Shown here piece by piece: positions 50,556-63,896 of a stretch of DNA of 64,000 nt. The notes under the pieces are model-generated. The model was not told the origin of the DNA, searched no databases, and was given only the letters and a program-made list of their open reading frames with translations. How positions within the stretch are numbered: the stretch's first letter is position 1; the number at the start of each line of letters is the position of its first letter. Location: assembly GCA_019843655.1 (NCBI GenBank), contig JACDQD010000003.1, positions 6,140,925 to 6,204,924 on the forward strand. Direction: 5' to 3'. Source of the stretch: Lethocerus indicus. Lineage: Eukaryota; Arthropoda; Insecta; Hemiptera; Belostomatidae. Position numbers and translations under genes: made by a program.

Positions 50556-50850
50556 ACCTCTTTTCTAGTCTGTGAGGGGTTCGAATATCGTAGATTTCGT
50601 GTGTTTCTGTTTCCTTGTTGTGTTTCCTCTCGCTGGTTTGGTCTTTTATCAGACCGGTTTCGACTGCTCGCCATCTTCAATAGCGTTGTTAGTCACTTTG
50701 CACTCACTGCATAGTCACTGTCACTTGTACTGTGGTGGTTGTTTCATCCAACTACCCATTTATTGAAGATACACGCTTTAATGCAGACCCGCATAACAGA
50801 GGTGCCTTAACGATCTAGTATCTATTGCTTAGATGGCGCCGACCGAATTA
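50556..50850 (-). mobile_element. Dispersed exon-like repeat, copy A
   Basis: On the minus strand the arm has ATG at 50674-50672, coding MASSRNRS, then KRPNQREET. It runs to GAAATCTACGATATTC and ends AAAAGAG|GTATGT (GT 50557-50556). Upstream of the ATG come AAAGTGACTAACAACGCTATT and CAAGTGACAGTG, then a module with AATGCAGACCCGCATAACA. That module is in the opposite orientation to its orientation in copy B. The 70-base array follows directly. GGTTCGAAT, resembling a pol III B box, is on the plus strand at 50578-50586, but no convincing A box is seen. Confidence 0.7.
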
Positions 50851-51270
50851 GCGCCCCCTGAGGGTGGTGCGGAAATGTACTTAACTAAAGTTCCTTGAGT
50901 GCACTTGCACAGATAAACTAGCGCCCCCTGAGGGTGGTGCGGAAATGTACTTAACTAAAGTTCGTTGGGTACACTTGCACAGATAAACAAGCGCCCCCTG
51001 AGGGTGGTGCGGAAATGTACTTAACTAAAGTTCGTTGAGTGCACTTGCACCGATAAACTAGCGCCCCCTGAGGGTGGTGCGGAAATGTACTTAACTAAAG
51101 TTCGTTGGGTACACTTGCACCGATAAAAAAGCGCCCCCTGAGGGTGGTGCTGAAATTTACTCAACTAAACTTCGTTGAGTGCACTTGCACCGATAAACTA
51201 GCGCCCCCTGAGGGTGGTGCGGAAATTTACTTAACTAAAGTTCGGTGGGTGCACTTGCACCGATTAACTA
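50851..51270. repeat. Tandem array of six 70-bp units
   Basis: GCGCCCCCTGAGGGTGGTGC begins at 50851, 50921, 50991, 51061, 51131 and 51201, an exact 70-base period. Each unit continues GGAAAT.TACTTAACTAAAG, then TTCGTTGGGTACACTTGCAC and CGATAAACTA, with few substitutions. A single related core (AGCGCCCCCTGATGGGTGGT on the minus strand) occurs in copy B near 54555, linking the array to the same repeat family. Confidence 0.95.
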
Positions 51271-51448
51271 GATTACTTAAAATAAACTTTTTCAATACAT
51301 TTTGGATCAACAGGAAAATTTTTATGTTTACACAATACCAGATAGGTTTCTTGTCATATATTTGGAAGCCAGGACCTAATAGTTGTGACCAGTTGTGTGG
51401 TCAAATATATATTCCAGATAATTATAATTATATTATATGTATGTATTT

Positions 51449-51523
51449 GATGGCGAGCAGCCGAAACCGTTCTAGCAAAAGACCAAATCAGCGAGAGGAA
51501 ACTGAAACACACAAAATCTACGA
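51449..51523 (+). mobile_element. Dispersed exon-like repeat, copy D (short)
   Basis: Begins at GATGGCGAGCAGCCGAAACC with ATG at 51450-51452 and codes [20 protein letters not shown] before HKIYD and stop. The sequence upstream of the ATG is not the family's. It faces away from copy A across the 70-base array. Confidence 0.7.
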
Positions 51524-52748
51524 TTAAAATGACGTTTGCTACCGCTAAAATTTAATTGCTTGAATTGCCCGGCGTTTAATTACCACACGAGGATTTGCCT
51601 TTATTTCAAATCGTACGCTATAAGTGGCATAATTCGATTTGTCAGAGTGGCAGCGAACTAGAACAGATTTGCTGAATGTGAATAGTCGGTATTAGGGCAA
51701 ATATTGCACTCTTGATTCCTCCCCTCGGTGGCACTATATTCCCTTGGATATTTGAAAAGGGATAGCGAATAACAAATATTGAATTATCGCTGCAATTTTC
51801 CCCGCGGCGCATATATTTAATAAGCAATGTGTTTAGTTCCACCTATATTTACGGGTGGGCTGCAGGTATAATCCTTAATGTAGCTGTGGCTTAAATGAAT
51901 GATCTCAAAATACAAAAGCTAACATAAAACGTAATTTATGCTGAAGAATTGAAATACCTATTTTACAAATTTGAACTTACGAATTTTAGTACTGTTGGAA
52001 ACGTAATTAAACATCAGAAATATTGATTATCTTACTGATTTTATTCTATTCTAGACCAGTTCCTCCAGTAGCATTCCGCCAGTAAAAAAGGGATGCATAT
52101 ACGCATGTGGCAGCTGATTACTCAGAGAGTGTAAACAGAATGTTTGAAAAATGTATAATAAATCAATTAGTTCAAAATTACACATAGGGAATAAATGTTA
52201 TCTGGACTTAAGAGAGCTTGTTGCCGGTATTTAACTTGTATCAGTTAAATTTTGATAAATTTTACTCATTACACTAGGTACAGATAATTTGTCCGACATA
52301 ACATATGCTCAATAAGTGGATGCATCTTAATCGATTTACTATGACATGTCGCGGCCCGTAGTAATTTTCAATCGCGGTGGCCGTGTGCCCAATCGGGCCG
52401 GTCGGGTACAGTTAGTTAGTAGGCCGTATAGCTGTAAATTAGGCCCGTGCAGGTTTCCCCCATAATGGCCCTCGGTTCATCCTGATTACGGGCTGCATCT
52501 CGCGGCGGGCTATTAAACATGATTAACACCTTAGCCCAGAGGGCCGCTGCTTGCCTTCTCCGTCCACAAACAGCGCAGAAAAACATTCTGTCAATATACC
52601 TCCATTATTTGAAAACGAAGCCTAACATTGAACTTTTGTCTTACTGCATTGAATCTTCGGTGACGAAGTATCGAACTAATCTGACAAAGACTAGTGGTCG
52701 GTGTCTAATTTCACTTCAATTGCAAGAAATATTATAATAATACTGACT
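51524..52748. other. Non-coding stretch
   Basis: Mixed-composition DNA with a GC-richer block at about 52340-52520. Nothing recognised; a 72-codon frame at 52519-52737 has no motif. Confidence 0.5.
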
Positions 52749-52800
52749 ATGGCGAGAAACCGAAACCGATCTAGTGCGGGACCAAATGAGTAAGTGGAAA
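52749..52800 (+). mobile_element. Dispersed exon-like repeat, copy E (diverged)
   Basis: ATGGCGAGAAACCGAAACCG at 52749 codes MARNRNRSSAGPNE then stop. The family match fades after about 50 bases. A GTAAGT at 52790-52795 corresponds to GCGAGA in other copies, so that donor-like string is probably accidental. A pyrimidine tract with CAG (52846-52858) follows downstream. Confidence 0.5.
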
Positions 52801-54247
52801 AAATTATGTATTATTAATTATATTCATTGATAAAGTGGCCACGTTATTTTCTTTTCAGAATATCGGCTGAAATTATCCCGATCAATGGCCTCCGTTATTA
52901 TGAATTTTTTAATAGAAATAAGTGATATTACCGACAATTTCCGAAAAAAGTATTTCATTCTAATAATTTAATAATTTTTCAAGAACGTGAGTTGATGTCG
53001 GCGTACACAACGTGAGCTAGAATCGCAAAGTCGATTTTATGATGTATTGAAAGTATGTCTGGTAGAGAGAGTGAACGCGCGAATATATCTTATAGCGAAT
53101 CAAAAGTTGCCATTTTATATCAAACTGATTTAAGTTCACAAGTCACACGTTACCGGGAACGAATTATTTATACGTTATCCTATGACGAGAAGCGGGATTT
53201 TAAATAAGGATAATACGATCAAACTGGGTAGAGGAGGAAAGGGAAAATGGAATTCGGGTCGGGTGAAATATGAGAGGCGTCAAGCAGTGGCCGGCGAGTG
53301 CCTAAACCAATACTCATAATTTAACGTCTAAGGGATTCCGCCTCCGGGTTTCCACCCTCCCAGTAATTTCACGCCTTCCATTCTGCCCACTTTTACCAAA
53401 CATATCTGGACTACGTAAGGGCTCTAACGTCGCTCAACTCACCACCGGAATCGATTTCCCGAAATACGCTACATTAACTCAAGTTTTGAAAATAATTCAC
53501 AAAATGTCTCATACGGTAAAAATAGATATGATTATAACCCAAAAAATGGGGCTAAGAGTTTATCTAGAAGGCTTACGTTATGGATTATTCTCTCCTCTCG
53601 AAATAGTGCTGGCTATTATTACACGTTATGAATTCGATAACGAAATATATTCTGTATAGCTGTAGTCGGCATCGTAGCTGTAGTGTCTCATATAGGATTT
53701 GGAGAGGTTGAATTTTCAGGTACCTGCATTCAGGAAAAACCTATAGTACGCATTATCATGCCGCAACCTCAAAGACCGTTAAAGCTTTGTTTGCCCCAAT
53801 TTTATACAGTGGGAATCGTGTGAAAAATCCGGAATATTTAGCCCATCCGCGATAGCAATTGCCGTTTGTGTGAATAGATCGTTCCATCAACGCAACAATA
53901 GCGACGCGCCGAACAATATGTAGGCAACATTTCTTGATTTGAATGGTTTTAATACAATGGAACTAGTCCATTAGGATTGGTTTCAATGAAAGTCTTTCAA
54001 ATTTTCCTTCGGAAATATTTTTGTCGGCTTGGATAGAGTGCGTCGCGACGCGGCTACCGAAACTGCGGAAGAGGCGCCGGACTTCGAATCTCCAACGGGG
54101 GGAACCATCCGAATTAAACCCTAATAAGTATAAATATTTTGCTTTTTATAATCTCGCAGCTCGGTCGGTGCCGCTAAGTGGGGGGCCCACTTTATTGCGC
54201 CTATTAATAATGACTTGCCCACCAGGACCGATAATTAGGATTGCACT
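52801..54247. other. Non-coding stretch
   Basis: Mostly AT-rich, GC-richer near 53220-53460 and 54020-54240. No supported gene. Confidence 0.5.
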
Positions 54248-54668
<421 letters not shown>

Positions 54669-54748
54669 GGATGCAACAGGGGTCTATCCTTGTCTTCTAG
54701 TTGGTATTTGGGAATATTATCCTATATAGTGTATATAAACATAACTAT

Positions 54749-54966
54749 AAGACAAGTGACCGATAAACTCGTTCCCCCGGAGGCAGTACGAGTGACAGTG
54801 CAGTGAGGGTGCCCAAAAATCATCCAAGTGCCAAAAGTGACTAACACCGTTACTGAAGATGGCGAGCAGTCGAAACCGGTCTAGCAAAAGACCAAACTAG
54901 CCAGAGGAGACAGAAATACAGGAAATCTACGGTATTCCAACCCCTCGCAGACTACAAAAGAGGTAT
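54749..54966 (+). mobile_element. Dispersed exon-like repeat, copy C
   Basis: Plus-strand arm: GAGTGACAGTGCAGTGAG, then CATCCAAGTGCCAAAAGTGA, then ATG at 54859-54861. The code is [13 protein letters not shown] followed by an in-frame TAG; past it the frame reads EIYGIPTPRRLQKRYCK. Homology with copy A on the minus strand ends at AAAAGAG|GTATTG (GT 54963-54964). Over about 150 bases it matches copy B closely but in the opposite orientation, with about 80 bases of unrelated DNA between. Confidence 0.75.
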
Positions 54967-57900
54967 TGTAAATTAAATAGTATTATTTTATAGTAGTATT
55001 TAATGAAATAGTTAAAGAATTATTTTTCTGATATCATATGCTGTCAAATTGTATTGGCTCGGTTTGAAATTAGTTTCTATTATCAGGCTAGTCGGATGAG
55101 ACGGCGCCCAATCGGAATAACGATAATTGGGAACCTTAGATTGTGGGGAGTGGCCAAACTTTCCAATCCAATCTTTTGAATGCCTCCTCACCCCCCCCCC
55201 CGGGTTGTAATCTCGGCCGGGGCTCTCCGATCTTCATACTCAGCAAGAATTAAACACCAGATGCTCTCTGAAAATTGTCCGGTAAATAAGAACCGGTTGA
55301 ATGGAAATAAAATAAAATTACTTCCTTCTTAATTTCTTTTTATATCGGAAAAACATGAGCGTTAGTGATGTAACATCTAATGTATTATCAGTTATTCTAC
55401 TTTTTAAAATTCTTAATTTATTTTAGAGTATATGTTCTGTATAAATATTTGTATATACTTGTTGGTACTGATTATAAATATTCATACGATATATTAGTGG
55501 TGAAGGGTTATTAGGTTAACTACGAAACTATAAATATTTGTTTATTATTATAGGTAATATTGACAATGATCAATGCTACCAGAATTGATAGTTTCATCAT
55601 TTTATTTTTATTCACATTTTCACAATTCAAAATTTTCATTCATTTCTCTCCTTCAGTCACCATTCTGTGAACATCCCATAACTATTCGCACCTTCAATCG
55701 GACGTTTCTGGATAATGCACAATGTACATAAAATCTATGCGTTTTCCTTTGTCCATAATACATTAAATTTATTATTTTGTTATTAAGGCTAGACTAGTCC
55801 TACGGATGCTTCATTTAGCCTTTAGATAATACCAGTAAAACTTTCTTGAATTGCATTAGAAATCCTTGTTCAAAAAAATCTAATAAAATATAAAAATATG
55901 TATTGCAAATATGACTGTCAACCGCATAAATATTACTTTAACATCTATGAATGAAGGAGTAAAAAAATTAATGAAAGCAATTGGTGGTAGTGGATTAAGC
56001 ACTACTAAACGCTGAGCACTTCCGTTAACAATGCATTCTGAAACGGGGTGGCGAGTGTGGTAAGTTCGAAACGGAATGCTAATATTATGTTTGGGCGATA
56101 ATGAGCGGGCGGTGGTTGTGGAACTTCAAACCGGACAGTCTCCGGGCAAAACATTATCCGGGCACCGGCTGGCCAAGTCGGTGGGCCACGAACGATATAC
56201 GCGCGCGTGGGCCGATGAACAAAGCGTGCCGCTGACAGGTACATTTGACCGTCACAAAGCCAAACAACACCGGGCCCGGGCTCAATTCACTGAATGTAAT
56301 TTGATCTGCAATAGATTGGGGGTGAGGGTGGAGGCCGATGTCGGGGGTTTTGGGGGGCTCGTCGTCGGTCCTCGGTACCCGTGCTGACAACGAATTAAGC
56401 CGCCCGGGAGGGGCTTTGCCGGCTCGCTACACGCGAGACGCCCGATAACCTGTCCTACTCTACGCTTATTATTTGTTCCCAATTGCAAATGGTCTCTGAC
56501 ACAAATGGAGATCAATGGACTTCCCCGTGTCCGCCTAGGATTAAGTGCGAGTGTACTTGACGCGTGTACGTGTTTTTTTCCCAAATTTTAAAAATATTAT
56601 ATCAACGCACCAACACTCAGTTATTAAAATTGTATTATTCACCGGGCTAAAGGCACAAGAACGAAAGGAAGAGTGGTGCACTGGTCTATGGGTTCGATAA
56701 CCCCACGCTCCCAGCTCACATAGACTACATCCTACATACAGAATATTTACACACCTGCATATAGTACTAAACAACACCCCTCACACAGTACACTAAGGCG
56801 TTAACTGTTCTAGGAGTGAGAGCAATCCAATTAAATCGAATTTTTCAGTTTAAAGTACATATTACGTGACTGCTATTTTCATTACTAAATCTCCCTTATA
56901 CATTGGGAAATATAAGAATTGTTAAATAATTTTATTATAATAATCAGTGTTATTTGTCTTTGTCGGTACAATAATTTTTTTTTAATTATGACGAATATAA
57001 TTTGACGAAATCAGCTATATGTAGACGGTATTTTGTTCAATTAATAATCATTATATAGTTATTAATTGATTTTTTAAGTTTGTTAACATTTTATAGAGAT
57101 CGAATATACCCCATCGTGTAATTGTATTGTACTTGCAGTGACGGTACATTATTATTAAGTGAGATGTATAAGCCTTTTAAATTGAACAAGTTAGGTGTTG
57201 TGTGGTTCTCTCCGTAACCCGTAATCATCTCAAGAACCCATTCATTACATTCAACGGCGGGCCGGCTTTAAAAGTATAATCTCGCAATCATTAAAGCCGC
57301 TCGTAATTTAATAGTTGCCGCGGGCAGATAACGGTCCGGGATCAAAGAAACTATATTTTTTTAGAGACAGGAAAGCGCGAGAGAGAGAGGGTGTGTGTAA
57401 TCTGAAGGGAGTATCTGATAGTGTTTGACGCCTTCAGGAAGCCGGCAGTAAATGTCCCGTTTTATGGACTACCGCTTTTAATATCGCTGAAGTCCAAAGT
57501 GATTTACGGCCGAGTAGTTGGCCCATTTTAGCGCCCAGTCCCGTCCAGGCGGCGACATGAACTTCTCATTAAAACGACTCGATGAAAAGTTCGTCCGGGG
57601 GAAAAAGTTTTATTTATTAATTCACCGTGGAAGTAACCGAGAATGTGTGCCGGCAGCTTACATCGAGAAGTAGTGGTGGTGAGCCCGCGAATTAGCAACC
57701 GCTGACAAATGTTGATGTTGGTTTGAACACTTTTACAAGACGAGCACCTCATTTGCTGAGGGAAGTGTTGAGTCGCTCTCCCTCCTCCGCCCGGAAGAAG
57801 TTGCCTAACGGGAAGATGTACGGGGTCATGACTTATTACGCTAAATTAAACCATATCTTCACGCATACATTTAATACGATGATGTACTATGTAATGTTGA

Positions 57901-58711
57901 ACATTACAATATTTTTTGTTCGATGCATTGACATTCATTAAACATTATTGATTTGTTAACCTTTAATCCAAAACACAGTTTTATGTCACTTTAGTAGGTA
58001 TTCTTGACGCCAATCTATAAATTTAACCCGACAGACGACATGAAACATGAAATGACTATAGATCCTATATGTTACAGTCCGCATACTGTAATTTAATTAT
58101 CGAAGTATAAGTATATATTTCGTACATAAAGGTTCGTCATCATTCCCGTGTTAATTTGGCAACGTATTGTACAGCACAAAACATAGGGCTGGATGGGAGC
58201 CGTGAGGGGGCGAGCAAAAAGGTCCAAAGCGAGGGGGGGCTTAAATATTGAGGTGTTAATGAAGTGGAAGTGTGACCTCGCCGGCCGGGGTTAATTGAGC
58301 TATGTGCCGTGGGGGTGGGTAAGGTTTCGCGGGGACGTGCGCCGCGGATAAGGGGGGAGAGAGCACGTACCGTCTCCGACAACGGGAATTTGCATATTAT
58401 TAGCGGTAGCCGAACCCGGGTGAACATGTGTGGCCCGTGTAAACCCGGCCCATTGTCTCTCCCTCCAGGAGGCCCTCCTTCCTTATCGCCGCTCCGCCGG
58501 TAATTGCCCCCCACCTCCTCCCACACAGCCCGACTCTACAACAATTACCGTTGTACGGCCGTCACACCCGTCGTTAATTTTAGAACGGGAAGGATATTAT
58601 TTGCCAGTAAACTGTTTACAGCCGATACAAATGCGGCGGCGAAAAGTCGAAATGGGGTAAAATAAAATAGACTGATCGCGTCCCCGAAATAAATTCGTTA
58701 TGATTCCTAGG
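54967..58711. other. Non-coding stretch
   Basis: AT-rich overall with GC-rich blocks at 56040-56460, 57230-57340 and 58190-58560, and a GA/GT run at 57376-57398. Frames of up to about 130 codons in the GC-rich blocks have no recognisable domain and overlap on both strands. Confidence 0.5.
58703..58711. repeat. Target-site duplication, left copy
   Basis: ATTCCTAGG immediately before the first base of the jockey-like fragment; an identical copy follows its A-rich tail at 59473-59481. Confidence 0.8.
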
Positions 58712-59472
58712 TCCAATCCTGGTGCAGGCGATGGAGAGTGCGGGTGAATGGCTCCAAGAGCGCCCACGTCACCTTCACACTACGTCGTCGGCACTGTCCC
58801 GACGTCTATTTCAATGACATACCAATTCCCACCCAACAGCAGATTCGCTATCTTGGGCTCCACCTCGACCAAACGACTCACGTGAAATCTCCCATACCAG
58901 ACTCAAAAGAACCGACTTAAACAGAAAATTTGGACTCTTAAGGCCATTACTAAAACGGACATCGAAATTGACCTTAAGCAACAAAATAACAATATACAAA
59001 GCAATACTGAAACCGAGATGGACATATGGAATTGAGCTATGGGGTTCCACCAAGACATCCAACATCGCTCGCATTCAGAGATTCCAATCAAAAGTCCTTC
59101 GCACCATCCTTATTGCTCCCTGGTGTGTTTCTAACCAGACTATCCATGACCTCAACATACCAACAGTCGAAGAAGTCGCAAAATCCCGGTTCCTGAAGTT
59201 CCACTCCCGCCTTTCTCCTCATCCTAATCCACTCGTTCAGTTCCTCTCCTCTCTTACCCATCCATTATCCCCCCCGCGTCGGCTTAAACGCCGCTGGCCC
59301 AGAGATCTTCTTAGTCCGTAGAATTGTTATACCAAGCCATAAATTATTTCATGCATTGTGAAAAGTGCCGTCATTGGATGGTTTCTTTTGTCAAGCCATT
59401 CAAGTGAGAAAAATACACTCAACACTTGTACACATAATTATGTTATAATTGATTGTACAAATAAAAAAAATT
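58712..59472 (+). mobile_element. 5'-truncated jockey-like non-LTR retrotransposon with TSD
   Basis: A 761-base insertion ending in an A-rich tail (GATTGTACAAATAAAAAAAA) and bracketed by ATTCCTAGG direct repeats. It encodes the C-terminal end of a reverse-transcriptase polyprotein. The first frame (from 58717) reads WCRRWRVRVNGSKSAHVTF and later RYLGLHLDQTTHV. A one-base shift near 58885-58895 moves the frame, which resumes with TLSNKITIYKAILKPRWTYG, IELWGSTKTSNIARIQRFQ and ends PRDLLSP with stop at 59319-59321. These are the thumb and tail landmarks of jockey-clade LINEs. The polymerase core is absent, so the copy is dead on arrival. Confidence 0.93.
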
Positions 59473-59481
59473 ATTCCTAGG
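59473..59481. repeat. Target-site duplication, right copy
   Basis: ATTCCTAGG, identical to 58703-58711. Confidence 0.8.
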
Positions 59482-62400
59482 CAACTCGAAGTAATATTCT
59501 AGATGTTACGCCGTATCGGATTGTTCGGGACCGAATCGGATATTCAGAGTTGAAAGAAATATTTCTAGACTGGGGATGTTGTTCGGCAGGCCTTAGCGAG
59601 AGGGTCTCAGGGTGGCCAGGGAGAGCATTGTCCCAAGTTTGACAGTGAAGGGTGGCGGTGACGCACCGCCTCACCCAGTAATTGGAGGGGGGCCTCGATT
59701 GTTGTCCCGTCCGACAAACCGTTTCCGTCTATTATTATCATCGAATGGACGCCTAGCGCTTTTCATCACTAGGACAAGCGTCGGCCGTTTAATACAGTCG
59801 CTACATTGTTTCGAATTGTTCCCCCCCCCCTTTACAATGACTCGTGTTTCGCTGTTGGGGCCGACAATGCGGCCGGCGTGAAACGTCCCTATAAAGTACG
59901 CCACATTCGGTTTTCCGATTCATTAATGGGCGCGGAATCGACAGGGCCATTGTGCCCTTCGGCCGGCCCGGGGTTCGGTTTCAATATTTGGTTGGCGATT
60001 TTTGCGGTCCGTATCCGGTCGTGAATGGGGGCGGGCGGCTGAAATGAATCCGACCCTCAAGTTACATTTCAAATGCCAAGGAAATATCAGTTATTGTGTA
60101 GCTCGATGTTCGAGAATTTTGAAATTATTTCGAATTTATATACAATAGATAATCCTGCAGTGTAGATTCAATTATGGTAATATGTACAAAAGCCGTAGAA
60201 ATATCTATACTCTAATTTTCCAACAATTGGTCCTTCTAACAGACCTGTCGGGGGAACATTTGGAGCTACTTGGATTCAATATTATAGGTCGTCACCGGTG
60301 CATCCTGGTCACTTCGGAAATTGTACGAATCTGAATGTAAATGTATCTGTACAGTTAATATAATATACGTGTATTTAATAAGACGAAATTGAGAGGATAA
60401 AGTTTTCATTAAACGGTATTCGATAAACATACTGTTCTCCGATTAAAATTAATGTAGCGACCGTTAAATTAATTCAACTTCTAATATAGTTACTTTTAAA
60501 CGTTTTACTTACAAGCAGTTAAAGTGTCTGACCGTAGCTCGGATGATTTCAGTCCGATTTTAAACGACCTCTTCGGAAAAAACAAACCCAGGATTTGTCG
60601 ATAGTTAGGAATCGGTATTGCACGAAAAATTCCCCTCTGACTAGTTTTCTCTCGGTATCTTTCGGTTACTTCTCGGGGGGAGAATTGATTGTCCGGTGTT
60701 TGGTAGGCAAAGGGCCGTTTGTATTGGGCTGGTGGCGTAGGGGACCCCGGGCAAACAGCCGCCAGCAATTGCAGAGTAATTGGCCGGCGTGCCGGGGCGG
60801 CGGCTGGTTTCGAGGCCCGCCATTTCCCCCGTATACCGCCCGTTACAAATGAGCCCCTATCGGCTTGAAACATTGAACTCTCAGTGAATTTAATCATTGC
60901 CTCGGTCGCCAGCCCCGTCGGTCCGACAAGAAATGGACCCTAGCGTTTGTGAGCGCTTGAAAATCGATACCTCTTCTGTTCTCGATAGGTTCCTGCTCAT
61001 TAACGAACAAGTCAGTATTTGAGTAGTCAATTCGAATGGATATCTATCATAATGCGAAACTTCACCCATAAAATAATACAAATTATTTACCGGAAATCTT
61101 ACGAGAGAAATTTAATATAGATTGGAATAGTAAAATGAGCGATTAACCGAAAGAATTGGAAGAATTAATATCGACGAATTTCATCCAAGTAAATGGAATT
61201 ATACAGTCATAAATAGCACTCTCGTTTATCAGATTGATTAGACGGAGGAATTTGATTAATAACTAGTAGTAATTATAATATTTTCCTAATTACGTGAGTA
61301 ACTATTATCGAATTCCAATTAGAATTGAAAAATTGAAATGTACAAATTCGTATAAATAAATCGAGATTCTATTTCTATAATATTTATTTCAGTGTTTCGA
61401 CCCAACTGTATTACTGCGAACCAATAACGCTGATGGAACAGGCTATGAGGAACGGAATTTAGTTACGGATAATGCATTTAATTACCTAAAGAAGGAAATA
61501 AATATTTCGAACTAAATCGTACATTATTGGACAGAAATTAATACAGGAATCAATGGAACCATAAATTAATTGCGATATAATAAAATGAACATAATTAGAA
61601 TCGAATTACTTACTCAGCCTAGCGAAATATTTAGCCTAATGGAATATAATATTCTGAATACATACAATATTCTGAACATAAAATGGGTTTAATCGGAGCA
61701 AATTAAAATATGATATTCACCGTATCATCACATTTACACGCCGTAACGATTTTAATAATGTATATTGAAAGCGTATATAAATTTGGGACACACCGGACCG
61801 AATTTATCCCCGGCATTACCGAACCTTTACATCTAGGTTATTAGATACATAAATTTTGGTGGCAAATATATTTGATATAATATACTTTCGGTTTCTCCTG
61901 GACGAATGTTCGTTTGAAAAATTACTTCTGATATTGTAAGGGTCAGTGTGATATTTATTCCCTCAAAGGAGCCTACCTAAGGGATAGAGCTACTATTTCT
62001 ATTTTTGTTTAAAAATAAATATTAATTTCCGTATTATATTATTATAAATATCCTACTCAAAATAACTGTTTTGTCCTATAACTATTTATCCAATTTGGTC
62101 AATTTTTAGTGTATCAATGTAAAAATAAATTATATGTTACTTATATGCTAATATATAATTGAATTCGTATTAATAAAATAAATTCATAGGGTGCTGTACG
62201 TCGGTTGAGGATTGGGAATTTTGACACCAATGATACAGTCAAAAATTAGCATTTTTATTTACAAACATATTTGAATCAAAATGGCTAATTCCAGCGGAAA
62301 AGACAAGATTTTTATATATATATATATTTATATAATTTACATTCAATATTTTCTGAAGTACATATATAAAAAAGTAAACCATCAAATACTTAAAGTGCTT

Positions 62401-63809
62401 ACTTTAAAATATACGTGTTATTCACATCTCGAAAGAAACGATGAAAACAGACTCTATTCAATTACGTATCTTTTACAGTTTTTTTTTTCTTTCCTTATAT
62501 TACAAGAAGACTAGAATCGCTAAATAATTACATCGTAGAAACAAGCAGAACAACTGAACAATTTATCACAGCAATAGTCCTAGATCATCAATTGTGTAGA
62601 GGCCCGGCCATGTCGAATGGTGTGGCTTCTATCACGAGGCAGACGCCAGCAAGCTTAGCACCAGAACCACAGAGAAACAGCTCCTCAGGCTCGTAACACC
62701 GCCTTTCACTGAAACACGGGCACAATCATCAGCTATAAATAACTAATTCAATGACTAATTTTCATTTACAAAGTTGTTCAATCGACTACAATACATTTTG
62801 TGGGCCGACCTAGTACGGAATGGTTAAAGTTTTTAGGCAGGTGATTCACAGATTCTATTACTTCCATAATTAGATATCATTATACATCTTAAGTGTTATT
62901 TTCTTTTATTTTATTATTTCCGAATTCGGGTTTTCTTTTTCAATCGGGCGGTCGCCATTTGATAAGCGGACGAAATTATGTCCTTGTTGACTGCCAGCCG
63001 AATCTTAAAAGGTGCCTGGCGTTCTCTTGTAATATTCTATTAGTGGGATATACAATGCAGTAAACAAATCAAAATTATTTACTATTCTAATTAAATGACA
63101 ACAATCTTACTTTACGACGAAGTTTACGTAAATATTATCAGTATAATATTCAGAGTGATCTAAGGAAGAAGTGTTATTAAGACGAGGCAGAGGCTTGATT
63201 TGAATCCACGTTTAAGGTTCGAAATCTCCAATCTGCAGAGTAACAAAAGGTTTCCTCTTTCGACTCGGCCATCGGACTCCTTCCCCGTGCCGTATGTAAA
63301 TATGCTGTCGGGACCCGATTATTTGAACAATGGCGTGCAGAGAAGCGTATTAATTATGTGGCAAGCGGCTATGCAATATTCAGTCACATGGTAATTCGGG
63401 GTATAATGAGACCGGCCTTGGGTGAGTTGTTTATTGAGCCGGCGAGGATTTGTACCGGCGATTAACCTGACCCGGCCCATCGGAATTCCTTTCAACAACA
63501 CACGTGCACACAGATATACCGACAACAATGACAAATTATCGGTATTATAACAAATAATTCTAGCGGTCACAGATATGTGAAGCATGATAAAGCGATTCCG
63601 CGAAGGACCGATAACGAAGTTAAGAAGATTTCTTGATTTGATAACACGAATGTACTTTAGTGTACGGGGGAAAATTGTTGAAAGAAAACAAATTTTCCTG
63701 CGCGTTGGGGAAGTGTATCTCACCTTCGGACCAATGTTGACTAAGTATGACATATGCGGCTAAAAACATAACCTGGTTCGTTAACAATTTTACGAAGGAT
63801 TATAAATTA
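59482..63809. other. Non-coding stretch
   Basis: GC-rich blocks at 59590-60050 and 60700-60850 sit in otherwise AT-rich DNA (60050-60560 and 61080-62560 in particular). No ORF shows a family motif. A GC-richer patch at 62590-62720 (AGACGCCAGCAAGC, CAGCTCCTCAGGCTCGTAAC) may be an old transposon piece, unrecognised. Confidence 0.5.
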
Positions 63810-63873
63810 TTGAATTCTGTCCGAGTTGGAAGAGTTCGTGGATAACCACAACTTGGTTCCGTACTTCCATTTT
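63810..63873 (-). mobile_element. Short jockey-like coding relic
   Basis: On the minus strand this reads KWKYGTKLWLSTNSSNSDRI, which aligns without gaps to RWTYGIELWGSTKTSNIARI of the element at 58712-59472 (about half the residues identical). Only about 21 codons are recognisable. Confidence 0.6.
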
Positions 63874-63896
63874 TTATTAAATGGATTTTTAAAATT

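Noticed and set aside
50578..50586. GGTTCGAAT as a pol III B box making the repeat a tRNA-derived SINE
   Set aside because: The B-box-like string is altered in copy C (GGTTGGAAT) and no A box is seen at the expected distance; family structure with ATG and donor fits a SINE poorly.
50851..51270. CRISPR-like array
   Set aside because: Whole 70-base units are conserved with no unique spacers, and the genome is eukaryotic.
52790..52858. Tiny intron in copy E (GTAAGT to CAG)
   Set aside because: The donor-like string replaces GCGAGA of the family by substitution, and the downstream CAG has no supported exon.
56076..56387. 103-aa plus-strand ORF in a GC-rich block
   Set aside because: No recognisable motif, overlapping open frames on the other strand, no splice or start context; GC richness alone explains its length.
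58811..59074. Minus-strand ORF of 87 aa
   Set aside because: Antisense to the jockey-like coding fragment.
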